From positions 1-40,101 of the forward strand of contig CANIAA010000003.1 of NCBI GenBank assembly GCA_947465255.1: 40,101 nucleotides of DNA, given 5' to 3'. Below, piece after piece: positions 1 to 7,251 of the stretch. The notes beneath the pieces were generated by a model, which saw only the letters and a program-made list of their open reading frames with translations, had not been told where the DNA came from and searched no databases. The stretch comes from Flavobacteriales bacterium (GTDB taxonomy: Bacteria > Bacteroidota > Bacteroidia > Flavobacteriales_D > Sanyastnellaceae). The translations under genes and the position numbers were made by a program. The stretch's first letter is position 1; every line of letters starts with the position of its first letter.

Positions 1-553
1 AAGAAGGCATTCGATTCTTTTGCAAATACGCCGGCACATGATTCGCAACAATTCCCGATAAACGTCCATAGGGAATGCCACTTGGCAACACATCCATCTT
101 CGGACTTCCCTGCAAAAAAATCATCTTGCCGGACGTGAATTCGGAACGCCCTGTTTCAGCGATGTAACTCAACAAGGCATTGCGCGCAGTGCCTATATGA
201 TTCGGCATCGAATCGTTGGTAAGCGGTATGTATTTCGTGCCGCTTGTGGTGCCACTAGTTTTACAGAAATACTTCGGCACACCCGGCCACAACACATCGC
301 GCTCTCCTGCCTTCGCTCTCTCGATGTATGGCAGTATCCCTTCGTAATCAACAACAGGCATGGAGTCCTTCCACTCGTTGTAATTCCCAACGTCCACAAA
401 ACGATGATCTGTTCCAAAAGCAGTACTCTTTGCTTTGTGAAGCAACGCGCGCATAACCTCATCCTGCCTTTGCACAGCGTGAACAGCATCACGTTGAATG
501 CCTTTGTAAACCAGGCGTGCATAGAGTTTAGCTGCAAGGGACTTGGCTGACAT
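1..553 (-). CDS. GH3 auxin-responsive promoter family protein (partial, C-terminus beyond window)
   Basis: The first 184 codons of an adenylate-forming enzyme; the gene runs off the left edge, so the C-terminal part is missing. The start ATG (551-553) lies 9 bp after the stop of the upstream T9SS cargo gene, so the two are probably co-transcribed. Residues 100-105 read SGTTSG, followed by TKYIPLT, which is the phosphate-binding loop of the GH3/ANL superfamily. The N-terminal helix with QRQDEVMRALLHKAKST is also typical of bacterial GH3 proteins. Plant GH3 enzymes conjugate amino acids to acyl acids through an acyl-adenylate; the substrate of the bacterial members is not established, so only ATP-dependent acyl activation can be inferred. 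The protein is presumably cytosolic, as no signal peptide is seen. Family assignment is fairly secure from the loop motif and N-terminus; function is unknown. Confidence 0.82.
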   Translation of the reverse strand, partial: MSAKSLAAKLYARLVYKGIQRDAVHAVQRQDEVMRALLHKAKSTAFGTDHRFVDVGNYNEWKDSMPVVDYEGILPYIERAKAGERDVLWPGVPKYFCKTSGTTSGTKYIPLTNDSMPNHIGTARNALLSYIAETGRSEFTSGKMIFLQGSPKMDVLPSGIPYGRLSGIVANHVPAYLQKNRMPS

Positions 554-562
554 AAGCGCGAT

Positions 563-2446
563 TTAACGACGTACAACCGTTGCCTGATAGTGCTCCTCAC
601 CCGCATTCATCAGCACATGATAAACACCGGCAGGCAGCTCGCTCACACTCGGCTTATACTGAAGTTGAGTGGATGGTAAAAACCAATCGTCTCTTACGAG
701 TCTTCCTGTTCCGTCAAACCATTGTATCGCTACCCGATTCTTAAGATGAGTCGGCAACTCAATCAACACTTCATCACTTGCCGGATTCGGATAAACACGC
801 AAACGCTCCGCTCCGGTAAATGATTCCTCAACCGAATTGAAAGCCGCAAAATTCATACGAACCATGGGCAACATGTCTAAGTAGTACCAATCATTCGGGA
901 AGTAACGAACCAGCGCGGTGCCTTCTTCTGCGTCGCCCGACATGGCACATACAAAGTTGTCTACACCATCCGTACTTGCAACTGCGACGTAGTAGGCCTC
1001 GCCGGCATAAAGCTGAATAGGATTATCAAACACCAGATTCGTCAATATCTGATCACCATAGCCATTAAGCATTGATGCTGTCAAATCAATCGGCTGCGTT
1101 GTGCCAAGCAAATCGGCTTCAATGCCCGTTGAAATATCAAAGCGATAAATTCTACCTTGTATTTGTGCCGGCGTTGAAGACCCTATTCCAACTCCAACTG
1201 TAATCGAGTGACACGTTAAGTCCTCTGCCGTTATATGAAATACATTACCCAACTCATACTCGATATCGGCTTGCTCGGGCGCACCCAAGTAAACGGCACT
1301 GGCGAAAATCCGATCGCGCGCATACTGCACATCATCTATGTAGAAAAACGTTGTATCTGTATTATTCGTCTCATCTTCATCGACCTCTTGCTGATCAACC
1401 CCAAAGGCCAATTTATACTCTCCGACAACAGGAGCCATCTGATAATTGCCTGCACGCAACTCAATCGACTCGCCCGTGTTGATGAAAAAACCTTCAACTC
1501 CGGAGGTCTCATGAATAATCGCTCCCGAAGGGTGAGCTAATACATCCACATGCAAGCGACAATCAGATTGAAAGACCCCTCCTAAATTGGCAGCCGTAGC
1601 GGAAAATTTCAAATCGGGCGGCATAGCAGTTGGATATTTGGAATACTGCATGTACTCGTATCCCGTCGGATGCGAAGGATCCAGTAAATCGAAGTCACCG
1701 TAGTTGTATGAAGTAATAGCCAAATCATTGCTGAACGTATTGATTAGCTCAACATCGTCGAGCTGCCAGTAGTAATACATGGCATCAAATACAAAGCGAA
1801 TACGCACATTAGGTTGGTAAGCCACGTAAGTCGAAATCTGTATCACCTGCTCATCATATGGCAGTGTAGGATTGGGTACTTCCGGGTTTGAAAAAACAGG
1901 AAACCAGCCAAACCCTCCATCAATGGAAACTTCAACGTAGGTATTACCTGTCAGCTTCTTGCAATACTGATTGAACTTGAGCGCAACACTTGCATAAGCT
2001 GAAAGATCAATCTGCGGCGATGTCAGTGTCGCATAGTGCGGACCCGGTGCCGGCCCTGTTCCGAAATTCGCTTCACTGCAGGGCAAATCCGGATTATCCC
2101 ACCAGTTCGAATCGAAAATCATGAAACCATTAGCAGCCGTAGGGCTTAAGATGGGCTCCCCCAAATTACCCACCACACAACTGCCTCGCGAACCAACTTC
2201 GATGTTCGGAGTCGTATTAGGGCCGCGAAATTCCCAGTTAGCAACGCCGCCGGAAGCAAAACTGCTCCACCCGCTATTGAAGCCATCCGAAAAATCTTCC
2301 GCCCAAATAACATCACGATTGCCTCCTTCAGCGCTAAACACATGAGGATCCAAAGCATAGCTTCCGGGTGCTGGTGAAAAACGATGTTGTCCTAATGCCA
2401 GCGCACAACACATTAACAAGCACGCCGTCGTGTAAAGTGATTTCAT
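563..2446 (-). CDS. Secreted T9SS cargo protein with type A C-terminal sorting domain
   Basis: A 627-residue exported protein. Residues 1-19 form a signal peptide (hydrophobic core LLMCCALALG). Residues about 48-235 resemble a jelly-roll/MAM-like beta-sandwich (WAEDFSDGFNSGW, then TLTSPQIDLSAYASVALKF and VEVSIDGG). A middle region with CARDB/Ig-like strands follows. The last ~80 residues are a T9SS type A sorting domain: RLRVYPNPASDEVLIELP, then GRLV and LPAGVYHVLM, ending in VVRR. The family is exported by the Sec pathway and then through T9SS, where PorU removes the C-terminal domain; the porU and porV genes lie 11 kb away. No enzymatic motif was recognised, so it may be structural or adhesive. 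It is followed after 9 bp by the GH3-family gene. Confidence 0.88.
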   Translation of the reverse strand: MKSLYTTACLLMCCALALGQHRFSPAPGSYALDPHVFSAEGGNRDVIWAEDFSDGFNSGWSSFASGGVANWEFRGPNTTPNIEVGSRGSCVVGNLGEPILSPTAANGFMIFDSNWWDNPDLPCSEANFGTGPAPGPHYATLTSPQIDLSAYASVALKFNQYCKKLTGNTYVEVSIDGGFGWFPVFSNPEVPNPTLPYDEQVIQISTYVAYQPNVRIRFVFDAMYYYWQLDDVELINTFSNDLAITSYNYGDFDLLDPSHPTGYEYMQYSKYPTAMPPDLKFSATAANLGGVFQSDCRLHVDVLAHPSGAIIHETSGVEGFFINTGESIELRAGNYQMAPVVGEYKLAFGVDQQEVDEDETNNTDTTFFYIDDVQYARDRIFASAVYLGAPEQADIEYELGNVFHITAEDLTCHSITVGVGIGSSTPAQIQGRIYRFDISTGIEADLLGTTQPIDLTASMLNGYGDQILTNLVFDNPIQLYAGEAYYVAVASTDGVDNFVCAMSGDAEEGTALVRYFPNDWYYLDMLPMVRMNFAAFNSVEESFTGAERLRVYPNPASDEVLIELPTHLKNRVAIQWFDGTGRLVRDDWFLPSTQLQYKPSVSELPAGVYHVLMNAGEEHYQATVVRR

Positions 2447-2514
2447 ACAGTCAATTGTTCGGAACGAATATAGGCGAAGAAAGAGCGGTGCCGCGCTGCA
2501 ATATTCCGCAACTC

Positions 2515-3129
2515 TTACAGAGCTACGACTACTTCCAGCTTACCCATTGTTTTGTGCCAAAGGCGAAAGCTGCGCTCGCCATGAACTCCGGAGTACTTCG
2601 CATCCAAAACCGGATCATCACATTGAAACGGCATAACCTCAATGTGCGCGGCAAAGTCAACCTGCTGTCCCCAATACTTGAATATCGCTTCCTTCGAACT
2701 CCAAACGATTGTCAGAGCTCGCACGATTTCAGCATGACTTTCCAGCCAACTCCACTCGCTGCTTGAACAAAACTTACGGCGAATCGTGAAGATCTGCTCG
2801 GTCGGTTCTTGAATATCCAGACCAATAGTGCCATCCGAGATTACCACAGCCACGCTGTTCTTGCAGTGTGAAATAGACAATGCACCTTGAGGAAGAACAG
2901 GCTTTCCATTGGCGAGAACATCAGGCCGCCCAATACCTTGGTTATGCAGTAAAAGCCTTGTCGCAAGCCATTCTCGCCTTCGATGCGAGGCTTTCAATGG
3001 GGGCATTTGCTCGCCCGTTGCCAGCAACTCCCATTGCTGAAGGAGCTCTTCATCCGACTCCGTGGGTGTCCACAAAGCCAGCGAGAAAGTGGTGTTCTCT
3101 ATTGATGAATGAACTATTTCAGCTTGCAT
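2515..3129 (-). CDS. 4'-phosphopantetheinyl transferase superfamily protein (Sfp-type)
   Basis: A 204-residue cytosolic enzyme expected to transfer 4'-phosphopantetheine from CoA to a conserved serine of acyl or peptidyl carrier proteins. The two hallmark motifs are present: SISHC at 85-89 with GLDIQ after it (Asp105, a Mg2+ ligand) and WSSKEA at 143-148 (Glu and Lys of the W-x-x-K-E-A signature). The region RRREWLATRLLL (50-61) matches the CoA-binding N-terminal motif of Sfp-like proteins. Length is usual for the single-chain Sfp type. A TAnnTTTG promoter element lies just upstream, divergent from ahcY. Which carrier protein it serves cannot be told; it could be the housekeeping ACP enzyme or a secondary-metabolism one. 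Confidence 0.9.
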   Translation of the reverse strand: MQAEIVHSSIENTTFSLALWTPTESDEELLQQWELLATGEQMPPLKASHRRREWLATRLLLHNQGIGRPDVLANGKPVLPQGALSISHCKNSVAVVISDGTIGLDIQEPTEQIFTIRRKFCSSSEWSWLESHAEIVRALTIVWSSKEAIFKYWGQQVDFAAHIEVMPFQCDDPVLDAKYSGVHGERSFRLWHKTMGKLEVVVAL

Positions 3130-3145
3130 GGGTTACTGCTTCGTG

Positions 3146-3153
3146 CAAACCTA
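3146..3153 (-). promoter_or_regulatory. Putative -7 promoter element for the phosphopantetheinyl transferase gene
   Basis: The minus strand reads TAGGTTTG, an exact match to the Bacteroidota -7 consensus TAnnTTTG, 16 bp upstream of the ATG at 3129. No convincing -33 TTTG was found at the usual spacing. Confidence 0.45.
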
Positions 3154-3205
3154 CGAAAAGGCCATTTTTTTCGGTTTTTTTTAACGAAATGTGTTAGCTT
3201 AATCC

Positions 3206-3213
3206 TATCTTTG
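3206..3213 (+). promoter_or_regulatory. Putative -7 promoter element for ahcY
   Basis: TATCTTTG matches TAnnTTTG exactly and sits 34 bp before the ahcY start, leaving a leader of about 28 nt. The -33 region is T-rich but has no clear TTTG at the expected distance. Confidence 0.55.
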
Positions 3214-3247
3214 CACCCTCTTTTTCAAGTTATTAAAACCAATTAAC

Positions 3248-4567
3248 ATGAGCATTCCAACAGCCGACAAGGTTACGACCTACAAAGTGAAAGACATGAG
3301 CCTCGCAGAATGGGGCCGCAAAGAAATCAAATTGGCCGAAGCAGAAATGCCCGGATTGATGAGCTTGCGCTCTGAGTTCGGTCCTTCTAAACCTCTCGCA
3401 GGTGCGCGCGTTGCAGGATGTCTGCACATGACCATTCAAACCGCTGTACTCATCGAAACACTCGTTGAACTCGGCGCTGAAGTGAGCTGGAGCTCATGCA
3501 ACATCTTCTCTACGCAAGACCACGCTGCTGCTGCTATCGCTGCTGCCGGAATTCCAGTTTATGCTTGGAAGGGAATGAACCACGAAGAATTCGACTGGTG
3601 CATCGAGCAAACGCTTCATGCGTTCAGCGGTGGCCAGGCTCTCAATATGATCCTCGACGATGGTGGTGACCTTACCAACATGGTATTCGACAAATATCCT
3701 GAGCTCGTTGCCGGTATCCGCGGTATCTCAGAAGAAACTACAACCGGAGTTCTACGCTTGTATGAGCGCGAAAAGAATGGCACTTTGTTGTTGCCTGCCA
3801 TCAACATCAACGACTCAGTTACCAAGAGCAAATTCGATAACAAATACGGCTGCCGCGAATCACTCGTAGACGCTATCCGTCGTGCTACCGACCTTATGAT
3901 GGCCGGTAAAGTGGCTGTTGTTGCCGGTTTCGGTGACGTAGGAAAAGGATCTGCCGATTCATTGCGCCATGCAGGTGTGCGTGTAATGGTGTCTGAAATC
4001 GACCCAATCTGCGCATTGCAAGCAGCTATGGAAGGTTATGAAGTGAAGAAAATGGACAACGCCATTCCGGAAGCAGATATCGTGGTAACTGCAACAGGTA
4101 ACCACAACATCATCGTGGACCGTCACTTCAAAAACATGAAGCACAACGCGGTAGTTTGCAACATCGGTCACTTCGATAACGAAATCGATATGGCTTGGTT
4201 GAACACGAACTACGGCAACACCAAAGACACCATCAAGCCTCAGGTCGACAAATACTCAATCGGCGACAAAGACATCATCGTATTGGCTGAAGGCCGCTTG
4301 GTAAACCTCGGCTGTGCAACCGGTCACCCATCATTCGTAATGAGCGCATCGTTTACCAACCAAACAATTGCTCAATTGGAAATCTGGGAAAACCATAAGA
4401 ACTACGAAAACAAGGTATACGTTCTCCCAAAGCAACTTGATGAGAAGGTTGCACGCTTGCACCTTGCCAAAGTGAACGTCGAACTCGAAACCCTCACACC
4501 AAGCCAAGCCGAATACATCGGCGTGAAAGTGGAAGGACCGTATAAGTCGGACACGTACAGGTATTAA
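3248..4567 (+). CDS. ahcY: Adenosylhomocysteinase (S-adenosyl-L-homocysteine hydrolase)
   Basis: A 439-residue cytosolic enzyme that reversibly splits S-adenosylhomocysteine into adenosine and homocysteine, completing the methyl cycle. Family landmarks are the substrate-side motifs [16 protein letters not shown] and [36 protein letters not shown] around the catalytic lysine, the NAD+-binding glycine loop [13 protein letters not shown], and the C-terminal KSDTYRY, whose lysine and tyrosine reach the neighbouring subunit's cofactor. Full length for the class. It is divergent from the phosphopantetheinyl transferase gene, with promoter elements for both within the 118-bp gap. Its stop codon is followed after 2 bp by a heptamer-repeat hairpin, probably its terminator. 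Confidence 0.98.
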   Translation: MSIPTADKVTTYKVKDMSLAEWGRKEIKLAEAEMPGLMSLRSEFGPSKPLAGARVAGCLHMTIQTAVLIETLVELGAEVSWSSCNIFSTQDHAAAAIAAAGIPVYAWKGMNHEEFDWCIEQTLHAFSGGQALNMILDDGGDLTNMVFDKYPELVAGIRGISEETTTGVLRLYEREKNGTLLLPAININDSVTKSKFDNKYGCRESLVDAIRRATDLMMAGKVAVVAGFGDVGKGSADSLRHAGVRVMVSEIDPICALQAAMEGYEVKKMDNAIPEADIVVTATGNHNIIVDRHFKNMKHNAVVCNIGHFDNEIDMAWLNTNYGNTKDTIKPQVDKYSIGDKDIIVLAEGRLVNLGCATGHPSFVMSASFTNQTIAQLEIWENHKNYENKVYVLPKQLDEKVARLHLAKVNVELETLTPSQAEYIGVKVEGPYKSDTYRY

Positions 4568-4569
4568 TT

Positions 4570-4657
4570 ACTAGTGACTAGTGACTAGTGACTAATTTGT
4601 GAAGGATCGACCTTTACATCATTAGTCACTAGTCATTTTACATTTGTCATTAGTCAT
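4570..4657 (+). repeat. Heptamer-based hairpin repeat, copy 1 (downstream of ahcY)
   Basis: Three tandem copies of CTAGTGA run into a conserved core containing TTTGTGAAGGA, CGACCTTT and CATCATTAGTCACTAG, then a TCATTAGTCATT-type tail. CTAGTGACTAAT at 4584-4595 is a perfect inverted repeat of ATTAGTCACTAG at 4620-4631. The inner AAGG/CCTT pairs continue the stem, so about 48 bp fold into one hairpin. It begins 2 bp after the ahcY stop and could act as a terminator or mRNA stabiliser. A direct-orientation second copy lies at 5168-5273. Confidence 0.85.
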
Positions 4658-4739
4658 TACCTCGGGGCAACCCTTTGATTTTCACCGCGTCTTAGTATTG
4701 GAAGGGAAAAGTCCTTTCCATAACTAAATCTATTTTACA

Positions 4740-5171
4740 ATGGTTTCCTCTAGCATTTTTCAATCATTGGTGAATGAGTATGCGGGGTATACGTTCCTAG
4801 TGGGCTTCCTGCTCGTCATTGGTTCGTTGGGTGCGGCACGTTTGTTCGCCAAAGCAGATCAGCCCTGGGTAGCTGCGTTAGTTCCTGTTTGGAATGTGGT
4901 TGTTGTTCTGAAAATGGTAGGTCGGCCGGTAAGCCACCTGGCGTTTTTTCTTGTTCCTTTTTACAACATTTACTTCTTCTTCCGTCTCTGTGTCGAATTG
5001 GCGCAATCGTTCGGAAAGTACTCGTTGATAGACTACATCTTGGTATGTGTGTTCAATGTGTTTTATGTCTTGAATCTCGCATTGGCCTATAATGAAGAAT
5101 ATCAGGGCCCGGTCTACGGTGTTGATCGTGATCACCGCGAACATGCCGGTGATGCGCTAGCCGCAGGCTAG
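4740..5171 (+). CDS. DUF5684-family small integral membrane protein
   Basis: A 143-residue protein with about four hydrophobic segments: residues ~15-36, ~43-63 (AALVPVWNVVVVLKMVG), ~66-83 (AFFLVPFYNIYFFF) and ~95-115. The FAKADQPWVAALVPVWN pattern is typical of the DUF5684 domain, which occurs alone or fused to the N-terminus of signal peptidase I in Bacteroidota; here no peptidase domain is present. The C-terminus (VDRDHREHAGDALAAG) is hydrophilic and its TAG stop lies inside the first heptamer of the downstream repeat. Copies of the same repeat sit on both sides of the gene in the same orientation. No function can be assigned. The start ATG follows a short imperfect hairpin rich in GGAA/TTCC. 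Confidence 0.75.
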   Translation: MVSSSIFQSLVNEYAGYTFLVGFLLVIGSLGAARLFAKADQPWVAALVPVWNVVVVLKMVGRPVSHLAFFLVPFYNIYFFFRLCVELAQSFGKYSLIDYILVCVFNVFYVLNLALAYNEEYQGPVYGVDRDHREHAGDALAAG

Positions 5172-5273
5172 TGGCTAGTGGCTAGTGGCGAGTGGCTAGT
5201 TAATTTGTGAAGGACCGACCTTTGCATCATTAGTCACTAGCCATTAGCCACTAGTCATTTGTCATTAGTCATT
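5168..5273 (+). repeat. Heptamer-based hairpin repeat, copy 2 (between convergent genes)
   Basis: Same architecture and orientation as the copy at 4570-4657, with the shared core TTTGTGAAGGA[T/C]CGACCTTT[A/G]CATCATTAGTCACTAG. The heptamer is mostly CTAGTGG on the left, and matching GCCACTAG-type units appear on the right arm, so stem pairing is kept although the heptamer differs from copy 1. The stop codon of the DUF5684 gene (TAG, 5169-5171) and that of the convergent lipoprotein gene (5269-5271) both lie within it, which suggests a two-way terminator. Confidence 0.85.
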
Positions 5274-5766
5274 TGACGACTGGTCCCACCTCCACCACAT
5301 TACTCTCATTCATATCTCGGTCTACTATCTTGACCTTAAACATGACCGTGTCGTATTCGCTGGGTAAATTCCACAATGGCATATCAATACGTATCTCGCC
5401 TTCTTGCGTCTGATCTTGCCCTGTAGGCTTTGCCCATGGGACCACATAGTAAAACGCAACGTCAGGATCGGGCTCCGGTCCGTCGCACGGATCAATTGGC
5501 ACCCATACCCATTGGCCGTTCTGCTTTTCATAATACTCTGCATAGAGGTTCCAACGACGAATGCATGGCTCAAATAGACCCGTTGTATCAGCTTCCTCCA
5601 ATCCGTAGTTACCGTCGCCGTCCGTAAAACTCAATACCATGGTGGCGGCGCTACCGGCAACATCAAGTCGGCCCGTCAATAACCGCGGCTCGTCCGGAAA
5701 ATTCTCACGCTCCAGACAACCGGCGAAAATCACAGAAATTCCAAATAAAATGAGGGCGCGTTTCAT
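5269..5766 (-). CDS. Conserved Bacteroidota lipoprotein of unknown function
   Basis: A 165-residue predicted lipoprotein. The start was placed at MKRALILFGISVIFAGC, giving a short signal peptide with lipobox FAGC (Cys16); a longer in-frame ORF upstream adds a non-hydrophobic leader that would spoil it. The mature part has an acidic DGDGNYGLEEADT stretch and a later EYDTVMFKVKIVDRDMNESN segment. I recognise this as a recurrent pattern in unnamed Bacteroidota lipoproteins of similar length (from memory). It is expected to be anchored in a membrane. The stop codon is supplied by the neighbouring heptamer repeat. Its ATG overlaps a possible ATG of the divergent LuxE-like gene, so the two genes have essentially no intergenic space. 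Function is unknown. Confidence 0.75.
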   Translation of the reverse strand: MKRALILFGISVIFAGCLERENFPDEPRLLTGRLDVAGSAATMVLSFTDGDGNYGLEEADTTGLFEPCIRRWNLYAEYYEKQNGQWVWVPIDPCDGPEPDPDVAFYYVVPWAKPTGQDQTQEGEIRIDMPLWNLPSEYDTVMFKVKIVDRDMNESNVVEVGPVVK

Positions 5767-5800
5767 GATGCTCAAAACTATCGATTTTCTTTGTTCCCGA

Positions 5801-6886
5801 ATGAAAAATCTGCCTGATCCTTTTTCCATCTCTTCCAGTGCCCAACGCAACGAAGCCGCTCTGGAGATATTCCGACATCAGGCGGAGCATTGTGATATCT
5901 ATCACCAATACCTGAAGGCGATCAAAGTCAATGCGCTTGAAATACAAAACGCAATCGACATTCCCTATCTCCCCATTTCATTTTTCAAAACCCATCGCGT
6001 TTCCACGGGAGATTTCACTCCTGAAATCACTTTTACCAGCAGCGGTACCAGCCTTCGACTTCGCTCAGGCACCGTTGCTCAGGACGCCCGTTCAGAGCAG
6101 GCAAACAGTGCCCGAGCGGAACCCAGGGACGGTGCCCGAGCGGAACCGAGGGACGGTGCCCGAGCGGAGTCGAGGGCCCGTCATCTTGTTCGTTCCCTCG
6201 TCACCTACCGCCGCGCATTCCAACAAGCGTTCGAGTTGCAATACGGCTCCCCTTCTAACTACGTGATATACGCGCTGCTTCCATCGTACCTCGAGCGCGA
6301 AGGCTCATCGCTCATTCTCATGGCTGAAGAGCTCATTGCACAAGCGCAGCCGGGCAGCGGATTCTTTTTGCGACATCACGAAGAGTTACAGGCATTGCTC
6401 ATCGATAACGAGAAAGCCGGCAAGAAAAATCTGTTACTCGGTGTCACGTTCGCACTGCTTGACTTTGCCGAAGCGATGCCCACTCCGTTACCCAACACCA
6501 TCATCATGGAAACAGGCGGCATGAAAGGCCGACGCAAAGAACTCATCCGCGAAGAGGTGCATCGCATTTTGAAAGATGCATTTCAAGTAAAGCACATTCA
6601 CAGCGAATACGGCATGACAGAGCTGCTATCCCAAGCTTATTCGAAAGGTGAAGGCATCTTCAACTGCCCACCCTGGATGAGCGTTTCGGTGCGCGACGTG
6701 CAAGACCCGCTCAGCAACTACACCACAGGCAAAGGCGGACTCAACATCATGGACTTGGCGAACATCGATTCGTGCGCATTCATCGCCACACAAGACCTCG
6801 GCATCGTGCACCCCGATGGAAGCTTCGAAGTCACCGGCCGTTTCGACCACGCCGATGTGCGCGGGTGTAATTTGATGGTGGTGTAA
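5801..6886 (+). CDS. LuxE-like acyl-protein synthetase / acyltransferase with embedded repeat insertion
   Basis: A 361-residue member of the LuxE acyl-protein synthetase family, adenylate-forming enzymes that activate an acyl group; in Bacteroidota they often occur near surface-polysaccharide or lipid genes and their substrates are unknown. Landmarks are FTSSGT at about 78-83 (phosphate loop), METGGMKGRRKEL, HSEYGMTELLSQAY (adenine-side YGMTE motif), and the C-terminal VTGRFDHADVRGCNLMVV. Residues 84-126 are a foreign-looking block made of ARAEPRDG-type octapeptides, encoded by a palindromic/tandem DNA repeat. In relatives the phosphate loop is expected to run directly into a (S)RHLV-like segment. 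The reading frame is intact. MKNLPDPF was chosen as the start because it fits the family N-terminus; ATGs at 5765 and 5768 are alternatives. Confidence 0.85.
   Translation: MKNLPDPFSISSSAQRNEAALEIFRHQAEHCDIYHQYLKAIKVNALEIQNAIDIPYLPISFFKTHRVSTGDFTPEITFTSSGTSLRLRSGTVAQDARSEQANSARAEPRDGARAEPRDGARAESRARHLVRSLVTYRRAFQQAFELQYGSPSNYVIYALLPSYLEREGSSLILMAEELIAQAQPGSGFFLRHHEELQALLIDNEKAGKKNLLLGVTFALLDFAEAMPTPLPNTIIMETGGMKGRRKELIREEVHRILKDAFQVKHIHSEYGMTELLSQAYSKGEGIFNCPPWMSVSVRDVQDPLSNYTTGKGGLNIMDLANIDSCAFIATQDLGIVHPDGSFEVTGRFDHADVRGCNLMVV
6050..6178 (+). repeat. In-frame palindromic/tandem repeat inside the LuxE-like gene
   Basis: About 129 bp (43 codons). CCTTCGACTTCGCTCAGGC at 6052-6070 is a near-complement of the last unit, GTGCCCGAGCGGAGTCGAGG (6156-6175). 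Three tandem 24-bp units start at 6108, 6132 and 6156 and encode ARAEPRDG, ARAEPRDG and ARAESRAR. Unit length and total length are multiples of three, so the frame survives. The CTTCGACT-CGCTCAGG type of sequence resembles widespread intergenic REP-like repeats of Bacteroidota (from memory). Confidence 0.85.
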
Positions 6887-6899
6887 CTTCTAATCGTTT

Positions 6900-6966
6900 T
6901 TAACCGCAGAGGCGCAAAGTTCGCAGAGATTTTCACTCTTTGCGAACTTTGCGCCTCTGCGGTTAA
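6900..6966. repeat. Long inverted repeat, copy A (solo)
   Basis: Two 29-bp arms (6900-6928 and 6938-6966) with one mismatch enclose a 9-nt loop. The outer part of the arms, TTAACCGCAGAGGCGCA, is shared with the repeats at 7164-7226 and 7710-7771, while the inner part (AAGTTCGCA) is specific to this copy and matched on both arms. It begins 14 bp after the LuxE-like stop and may terminate that transcript. No gene is attached to it. Confidence 0.92.
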
Positions 6967-7163
6967 TAAAAAAATCCCCTGTAAAAAAGCAACCACCCAC
7001 ACCTCACCTTCGTCTTATATCCGGAGCACAACTCCACGATAAAACTGAAGCCGCTTGGCGTGCTGCAACACCCTCTCGGTTTTTGACTATCATGATTTCC
7101 TAAACAAATAAACCGGGTTGGAAACGATTCGGTTTATTTTTTTGTATGAACCGCAGTTTGGTT
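6967..7163. other. Non-coding spacer between inverted repeats A and B
   Basis: No convincing gene is present. A short open stretch in one plus-strand frame (about 6996-7102, ending RFLTIMIS before TAA) has no start codon of its own and could be a gene remnant or chance. A terminator-like hairpin closes the spacer. A degenerate AACCGCAG precedes repeat B. Confidence 0.4.
7106..7143 (+). terminator. Rho-independent-type terminator in the 6.97-7.16 kb spacer
   Basis: AAATAAACCG (7106-7115) pairs perfectly with CGGTTTATTT (7130-7139) around a 14-nt loop and is followed by a run of T. As the nearest plus-strand gene ends 220 bp upstream behind another hairpin, this one may serve an unrecognised short transcript. 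Confidence 0.65.
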
Positions 7164-7226
7164 TTAACCGCAGAGGCGCAGAGGAAGCAGAAAAAAACTC
7201 TGCATACTCTGCGCCTCTGCGGTTAA
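7164..7226 (+). repeat. Inverted-repeat hairpin, copy B (left end of GxxExxY cassette)
   Basis: A 63-bp hairpin whose arms share TTAACCGCAGAGGCGCAGAG. Compared with the reverse complement of copy C (7710-7771) it differs by two substitutions and one A in a homopolymer. It lies 25 bp beyond the GxxExxY stop codon. The 29 bp of its inner arm (7198-7226) are an exact reverse complement of 7710-7738. Confidence 0.93.
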
Positions 7227-7251
7227 TAAAAACACCTCAACCAAAAAAATA

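Noticed and set aside
197-550. 117-codon plus-strand ORF at the left end
   Set aside because: It is antisense to the GH3-family gene, whose frame is open through the window edge and carries clear motifs.
4570-5273. Heptamer repeats as a CRISPR array
   Set aside because: Units are 7 bp, contiguous and without spacers, and no cas gene is nearby.
6996-7102. Short plus-strand reading frame ending RFLTIMIS as a small gene
   Set aside because: No start codon or ribosome-binding site, no recognisable motif; kept only as a note under the spacer.
6967-7143. Small RNA gene ending in the hairpin at 7106-7143
   Set aside because: The terminator is convincing, but no promoter and no structure matching 6S, SRP or tmRNA was recognised.
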